Shown here piece after piece: positions 7,036-10,591 of a DNA stretch of 10,591 nt. The notes beneath the pieces were generated by a model. The model was not told the DNA's origin and made no database searches. It saw only the letters and a program-made list of their open reading frames with translations. A program made the position numbers and the translations under genes. Source of the DNA: Akkermansia sp. GTDB lineage: Bacteria > Verrucomicrobiota > Verrucomicrobiia > Verrucomicrobiales > Akkermansiaceae. The stretch's first letter is position 1. Each line of letters starts with the position of its first letter. The stretch lies in contig JAFZGH010000207.1 in assembly GCA_017555465.1 (NCBI GenBank), forward strand, positions 1-10,591, given 5' to 3'.

Positions 7036-8216
7036 TTAGAATCTGCCGACTTGGATTTGCAGCACTTGCGGGCAGGTTTGGAGGCCTTGTCGCCAGTGGC
7101 TTTCTTGCGGTCGCAGTGCAGGTCTTCCGGGCTGCGGTCACCAAAGATGATGCCGAGGTCTCGCGCCGTGCTGATAATCTGGCTTTCGGGGTTGACAAAG
7201 CGGTGGTGTGCCACGGCTTCTTCAATGGGAACATTGTCGATGTTGAGGCCATTGAGCACCACGGTCTTGCCGAAGTCCTTCTTTTCGATGAGCTTCACGG
7301 CTTCCACGCCGAAACGCACGCCGAGAATGCGGTCGAAAGCGCAGGGCGAGCCGCCACGCTGGGTGTGGCCCAGCACGCAGTAGCGGGTTTCAATGCCGGT
7401 GCGGTCCTGCAGGATGTGGGAAAGCTTGTTGCCGATGCCACCAAGGCGTTCATCGCCGTTATCCTTGTTGTGCACGGTGACGAGGGTGCCGTTGAGGCGG
7501 GCTCCTTCAGCCACAACCACAATGATTTCGCGCTGGCCGGTGGCCTTGCGGGCCTTGATGCATTCAATCACCTTGTCGAGGTCGTACTCGATTTCGGGGA
7601 TGAGCACCACGTCTGCCGCAGCGGCGATGCCGCCATACAGACCAATCCAGCCGGACATGTCGCCCATGACCTCAATCACCATCATGCGCTGGTGAGCATT
7701 GGCCGTGGTGCGGATGCGGTCGATGGATTCCGTAACCACGGAAACGGCACTGTGGAAACCGAATGTGTAGTCGGAGTCGCTGCAGAGGTCGTTGTTGATG
7801 GTTTTGGGAATGGAGATAACGGGCAGGCCTTCCTCAGAGAGGAGCTTGGCGGTGCGGGCAGAGCCGCTGCCGCCGATTACGGCCAGAGCCTGGAGACCCA
7901 GAGCGTTGATGGTCTTTTTGGCCTTTGCCATCACCTCGCGGTCCACCTGGCGGCGGCCTACCTTGTTGGTGACAACCTTGAAGTTGCCCGTGCTGGTGGT
8001 GCCGAGGATGGTGCCGCCGTATGCGCGGATCTTGTGAGTCTTGTTGGGGGTCAGGGTTTCATAACGGCGGCCTCCTGCCACGGGCAGGAGGCCTTCAAAT
8101 CCGTCATGGAAACCGATAACTCGCCACCCGCGGCGATAGGCGGCGGAAACGTAGCCTTCGATGACTGCGTTGATGCCGGGGCAGTCGCCGCCGGAGTTGA
8201 GAATACCGATAATCAT
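7032..8216 (-). CDS. Phosphofructokinase paralogue with substituted catalytic residues (probable pseudoenzyme)
   Basis: The 394-residue product is a full-length PFK-fold protein, clearly paralogous to the gene at 4966-6066 along its whole length. Sugar-phosphate-binding positions are kept: Arg177 (AHQR), Met184, Glu237, Arg278 (ETR), His284 and Arg287 (LGHTQRGG). Phosphoryl-transfer positions are not. GGDGS reads GGSGS (115-119, Ser117 replaces the Mg-binding Asp), PKTIDND reads PKTINND (137-143, Asn141 replaces the catalytic base), MGR reads MGD (Asp186), and NKGNF of the sister reads STGNF (75-79). Loss of the base corresponding to E. coli Asp127 is known to cripple PFK. I infer a non-catalytic regulatory partner or sensor of fructose phosphate. 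A Lys/Cys-rich tail (about 363-394) is absent from the sister. The gene starts 19 bases after the epimerase stop and shares ATGA with the next gene. Codon pattern and length show no decay. Confidence 0.9.
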   Translation of the reverse strand: MIIGILNSGGDCPGINAVIEGYVSAAYRRGWRVIGFHDGFEGLLPVAGGRRYETLTPNKTHKIRAYGGTILGTTSTGNFKVVTNKVGRRQVDREVMAKAKKTINALGLQALAVIGGSGSARTAKLLSEEGLPVISIPKTINNDLCSDSDYTFGFHSAVSVVTESIDRIRTTANAHQRMMVIEVMGDMSGWIGLYGGIAAAADVVLIPEIEYDLDKVIECIKARKATGQREIIVVVAEGARLNGTLVTVHNKDNGDERLGGIGNKLSHILQDRTGIETRYCVLGHTQRGGSPCAFDRILGVRFGVEAVKLIEKKDFGKTVVLNGLNIDNVPIEEAVAHHRFVNPESQIISTARDLGIIFGDRSPEDLHCDRKKATGDKASKPARKCCKSKSADSK

Positions 8217-8235
8217 GTGATGCTATATGGTTGAT

Positions 8236-9426
8236 TTAGGATTTTGTGGTGGGTGCGGGAATGGCGCCGAGGTAGTGGGCGCAGCACCAGAGGGCGCGCG
8301 GGTGGTGGAAGAAGGATTTCCACATGGTGCCCTTGAGGCCGTTGGTGGTGGTGCCGTCCTGGTTGCAGTAGCCGAACCATTCGCCGTGCTCCTTGTCCTG
8401 CAGGTGCTCGAAGGACCAGTCGTGGATGCGCTGGTGCCACTCGGCATATTTTTCATCGCCAGTCATGACATAGGCGAGGCAGGTGCCGATGAGGGCTTCG
8501 TCATGCGGCCACCAGAACTTCATGTTGTGCCAGTATTCCTGCACCGGCTTGTTGTACACGTCGGTGTAGTAGAGCAGGCCGCCGTATTTCTTGTCCCAGC
8601 CGCGGGCGAGCGCCCAGTCAATCATCTTGCAGCCGATTTCGATGAGCTTCTTGTCGCCACCGCGGTAGCGGGCTTCCTCCAGCACGAACCAGCCGCCTTC
8701 GATATCGTGGCCGGGGTTGAGCACGCGTTCATCGAAGTGGTCGATGACGGAGCCATCCGGGGCTACGTTTTCCAGCACTGCCTGAATATCCTCGTGCAGG
8801 AAAAGACGCTGCAGGTCATCGATGCAGCGGTCAATCCAGGCGGTGTAGACGCCGCCTTCCTCGCCAAGGTAGCGGCGCATTTCCTGGGCGGTGACGAGCA
8901 TAATCATGCGGCAGCCGAGGTTCTCGCCGGGGCGGTTGCCGGTGCCCTTGGGGTTCATCTTGCCAGGGGTGAAGAAAATATCTGCAAAGACCCCGAACCA
9001 GTTGCGGGCGCGCTCGGCGCTGTGGGGGTCGCCGGTGGCGCCGTAATGGGCTGCCCAGGCGATAGCTGCGAAGCATTCGCTGTAGGCGTAGCGTCGCATG
9101 CGGATGGGGGTGCCGTCTTCGGTCACGTGGAAGTACATGCGGTTGAGCTTGTGGTCAGCGCATTTTTCTTCCAGGAATTTGAGTGCGCTTTCGGCACATT
9201 CCATCCAGAGCGGATTCTTTTCGATGCTGTTGTAGCAGGTCAGAAGCATCCAGGCCATACGACCCTGTGCCCACACGTTCTTATCGGTATCTACCAGGGT
9301 GCCGTCTGCGGCGTAGCAGTGGTAGAGCCCCCCGTTCACCTTGTCCAGGGAACGGGGGAACCAGAACGGTGCTACCTCATTGAGCAGCTTGTCTTTGTAG
9401 AATTCGCCAAGTGCTTTTGTATCCAT
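8236..9426 (-). CDS. N-acylglucosamine 2-epimerase (AGE/RENBP family)
   Basis: This cytoplasmic (alpha/alpha)6-barrel epimerase (396 residues, normal for the family) probably interconverts N-acetylmannosamine and N-acetylglucosamine. Family landmarks in order are NGGLYHCYAADG (31-42), the RRYAYSECFA segment (111-120), NPGHDIEGGWF (237-247, catalytic-type His240), KFWWPHDEA (303-311) and WKSFFHHPRAL (369-379, His374 as the second catalytic-type His). The related barrels cellobiose 2-epimerase and mannose isomerase are alternatives, but the NPGHxxEGGWF wording and the sialic acid lyase 21 bases upstream favour the N-acetyl sugar. With the lyase it forms the route that yields GlcNAc without a ManNAc kinase. 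No Shine-Dalgarno precedes the ATG; the upstream bases are pyrimidine-rich. Confidence 0.9.
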   Translation of the reverse strand: MDTKALGEFYKDKLLNEVAPFWFPRSLDKVNGGLYHCYAADGTLVDTDKNVWAQGRMAWMLLTCYNSIEKNPLWMECAESALKFLEEKCADHKLNRMYFHVTEDGTPIRMRRYAYSECFAAIAWAAHYGATGDPHSAERARNWFGVFADIFFTPGKMNPKGTGNRPGENLGCRMIMLVTAQEMRRYLGEEGGVYTAWIDRCIDDLQRLFLHEDIQAVLENVAPDGSVIDHFDERVLNPGHDIEGGWFVLEEARYRGGDKKLIEIGCKMIDWALARGWDKKYGGLLYYTDVYNKPVQEYWHNMKFWWPHDEALIGTCLAYVMTGDEKYAEWHQRIHDWSFEHLQDKEHGEWFGYCNQDGTTTNGLKGTMWKSFFHHPRALWCCAHYLGAIPAPTTKS

Positions 9427-9447
9427 GAGGAGGCGGGGGGTGAGGCT

Positions 9448-10374
9448 TTACTTGTAGATGGCCCAGTCGTAGAAACCGATGGCCTTGAGCTCGCTCTTGA
9501 GGGCTTCGAGGGTGGCCTTATCCTGCTTGCCCATGGGGAGGCGGGCCGGGCCGAAGTCAACGCCGGTCCATTCGCTCATGAGGTACTTGCAGCAGCCCAT
9601 GTAGCCCTTGCCTGCGATGATGTTGATCATGGTGACGGAGAGCTGCTGGAGGCGGCGGGCTTCAGCGAGGTCGCCGGCGTCCACGGCCTTCATGATGTCA
9701 TCATACAGCTTGGGAGCATAGTTGAAGGAGGAACCTACACCGCCCTTGGCACCGGTGGCATAAGCACCGAGGAACCATTCGTCCACACCCCAGGGAATGT
9801 CGTACTTGCCGCCGTCGTAGTTCAGGGCGTCCATGTACAGGGCGAGGTCGGGGTTGGTGAACTTGACACCCACGAAGTTCGGAATCTTCTTGGCGCAGGC
9901 TTCAATCATCTTGCAGGGGTTGAAGCCCACGTGGGTGAGCACGGGAATGTCGTAGAAGTAGAAGGGCAGCTCGGGGGCGCCGGAAGCGGCCACCGCCAGG
10001 CTGTCTACCAGCAGGTCGATGCTGCCGGGCTTGAAGTAGCAGGGGGAGTTGCTGGCGGTGCCGGTAGCGCCGCACTCAGCAGCATAGGCGGCGAGTTCGC
10101 GGCCGTCGTATACGCAGTTGCCACCGGTGTGCACGATGACGTCGATGCCGTACTTCTTGCCAGCCTCGCCCCAGGCGGCCATGTTTTCCTTACGCTCGGT
10201 GAGCTGCATGTGGGCGGATTCGCCGGTGGAACCGGTGATGAAAACGGACTTGATGCCCTGGCTGGCCAGGAACTTGGCCTGTGCGTCAACTGCATTGGGG
10301 TTGCAGGAGCCATCGGCATTCATCGGAGTGTGGGTTGCGGCGCAGAGCCCGTGGATTTTGAATGTGGTGTTCAT
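9448..10374 (-). CDS. nanA: N-acetylneuraminate lyase (sialic acid aldolase)
   Basis: A 308-residue class I aldolase of the DHDPS/NAL family that cleaves N-acetylneuraminate to N-acetylmannosamine and pyruvate in the cytoplasm. Visible landmarks are the carboxylate-binding GSTGE (48-52), Tyr141 in FYFYDIP (138-144), the Schiff-base Lys171 in VGVKFT (168-173), and the GVDEWFLGAYATGAKGGVGS segment typical of sialic acid lyases and unlike dihydrodipicolinate synthase. The 30-residue gap between the catalytic Tyr and Lys matches the animal-type lyases better than E. coli NanA. It is the first gene of the five-gene run, with the epimerase 21 bases downstream. The ATG at 10374 is the natural start, since the conserved FKIHGL strand begins at residue 5. 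Confidence 0.93.
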   Translation of the reverse strand: MNTTFKIHGLCAATHTPMNADGSCNPNAVDAQAKFLASQGIKSVFITGSTGESAHMQLTERKENMAAWGEAGKKYGIDVIVHTGGNCVYDGRELAAYAAECGATGTASNSPCYFKPGSIDLLVDSLAVAASGAPELPFYFYDIPVLTHVGFNPCKMIEACAKKIPNFVGVKFTNPDLALYMDALNYDGGKYDIPWGVDEWFLGAYATGAKGGVGSSFNYAPKLYDDIMKAVDAGDLAEARRLQQLSVTMINIIAGKGYMGCCKYLMSEWTGVDFGPARLPMGKQDKATLEALKSELKAIGFYDWAIYK

Positions 10375-10420
10375 AGTCTAAGTGTGTTTGTTTTTTGGGT
10401 AAAAAACTGAAGGTCGCAAT
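10375..10420 (-). promoter_or_regulatory. Leader/promoter region of the sialic-acid operon, boxes not resolved
   Basis: The operon's promoter must lie between the upstream terminator and the nanA ATG, or overlap that terminator. A -35-like TTGCGA is present on the minus strand (10414-10419), but no convincing -10 box stands 16-18 bases after it, only an A-run. TAGACT touches the ATG but is too close to be a normal -10. A short inverted repeat GCAAT-AAAAA-ATTGC (10416-10430) could be an operator or simply part of the terminator tail. No Shine-Dalgarno is present. Confidence 0.3.
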
Positions 10421-10457
10421 AAAAAATTGCCCTGTGCTACTTTTAACGCAAAGGGCA
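10421..10457 (-). terminator. Intrinsic terminator of the gene entering from the right edge
   Basis: TGCCCT (10428-10433) pairs with AGGGCA (10452-10457), and the stem can extend by TGC/GCA (10435-10437 with 10448-10450) after one mismatch, leaving a 10-base loop. On the minus strand it is followed by ATTTTTTATT. It lies about 41 bases beyond the stop at 10499 and isolates the nanA operon from upstream transcription. Confidence 0.75.
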
Positions 10458-10498
10458 TGATTTTTCAAGAAGAAACTGCACTTGCAGTGCGATTTGGC

Positions 10499-10591
10499 TT
10501 ACTTTTCGGGAAGAACCCGGCGAAAACGCATGCGCAGTTCGTTTTCCGGGCGGTTTCTGGCCTTGTTTTTCTGGCGGATGAAGTCCTGCGC
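10499..10591 (-). CDS. C-terminal end of an unidentified protein (5' part beyond window)
   Basis: The last 30 codons of a minus-strand frame enter from the right edge and end at TAA (10499-10501). The visible tail is very basic (IRQKNKARN, then RMRFRRVLPEK), like a cytoplasmic end or a nucleic-acid-binding tail. This is too short to name a family. The frame was chosen because its stop is followed by a terminator and its codons (GAC, TTC, ATC, CGC, CAG, AAC, AAG) resemble the neighbouring genes. The other two minus frames are also open here, so the reading is tentative. Confidence 0.45.
   Translation of the reverse strand, partial: AQDFIRQKNKARNRPENELRMRFRRVLPEK

Noticed and set aside
8236..9426. 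Cellobiose 2-epimerase or mannose isomerase as the identity of the epimerase
   Set aside because: The same barrel fold makes these possible, but the NPGH...EGGWF, WWPHDEA and FHHPRAL wording and the adjacent sialic acid lyase favour N-acylglucosamine 2-epimerase.
9448..10374. Dihydrodipicolinate synthase as the identity of the lyase
   Set aside because: The GVDEWFLGAYATGAKGGVGS segment and the FYFYDIP tyrosine context match sialic acid lyases, and the next gene acts on its product.
8227..10410. Very long plus-strand open frame (727 codons), and similar ones at 4867-6276, 3333-4394, 7116-8234 and 1938-2909
   Set aside because: They lie exactly antisense to well-recognised genes, have compositions rich in Gly, Ala, Val, Glu and His typical of antisense frames in GC-rich DNA, and show no family motif.
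10478..10490. Small hairpin GCACT-TGC-AGTGC after the stop at 10499 as the terminator
   Set aside because: The stem is only five base pairs and has no T-run behind it; the hairpin at 10428-10457 with ATTTTTT is a better terminator.

Overview
The window (about 58-60% GC by eye) looks like a chromosomal stretch from a Gram-negative-type bacterium. Lipoprotein and Sec signal peptides, a sialic-acid catabolic pair, and the absence of Shine-Dalgarno motifs would fit a gut Verrucomicrobiota (Akkermansia-like) or a related lineage. That placement is an inference from gene content and style only; no marker gene is present. Every gene I can support lies on the minus strand, so transcription runs from high to low coordinates. 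The long plus-strand open frames are antisense shadows.

From right to left: (1) 10499-10591 holds the last 30 codons of an unidentified gene, followed by an intrinsic terminator (10421-10457). (2) 10374-4966 is a tightly packed five-gene run that looks like one operon: N-acetylneuraminate lyase (nanA-like), an N-acylglucosamine 2-epimerase (RENBP/AGE family), a phosphofructokinase paralogue with altered catalytic residues, an S11-type D-Ala-D-Ala carboxypeptidase-like lipoprotein with altered catalytic residues, and an apparently intact phosphofructokinase. It ends at a strong hairpin terminator (4900-4937). (3) 4847-1950 is a single-gene unit for a PMCA-type calcium P-type ATPase, with its own promoter (TTGCAA-17-TATAAT) and terminator (1891-1923). 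(4) 1834 to the left edge is a secreted protein of unknown function built from at least two and a half copies of a repeated module. It has its own promoter (TTGACA-17-TAACAT) and runs out of the window.

The operon makes metabolic sense at its two ends. The lyase splits sialic acid to ManNAc and pyruvate, the epimerase gives GlcNAc, and after phosphorylation, deacetylation and deamination by enzymes not encoded here, fructose-6-phosphate enters glycolysis through phosphofructokinase. The surprise is the middle. The phosphofructokinase copy has Ser for the Mg-binding Asp and Asn for the catalytic base Asp but keeps the sugar-phosphate residues. The gene overlapping it by 4 nt encodes a predicted lipoprotein of the penicillin-binding S11 fold in which all three active-site motifs are changed. 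Two adjacent, translationally coupled apparent pseudoenzymes inside a sialic-acid/glycolysis operon are the best candidate here for an undescribed regulatory system.

There is no gene-free stretch over 300 bases; the longest is about 124 bases (10375-10498). I see no tRNA, rRNA, CRISPR array or mobile element.
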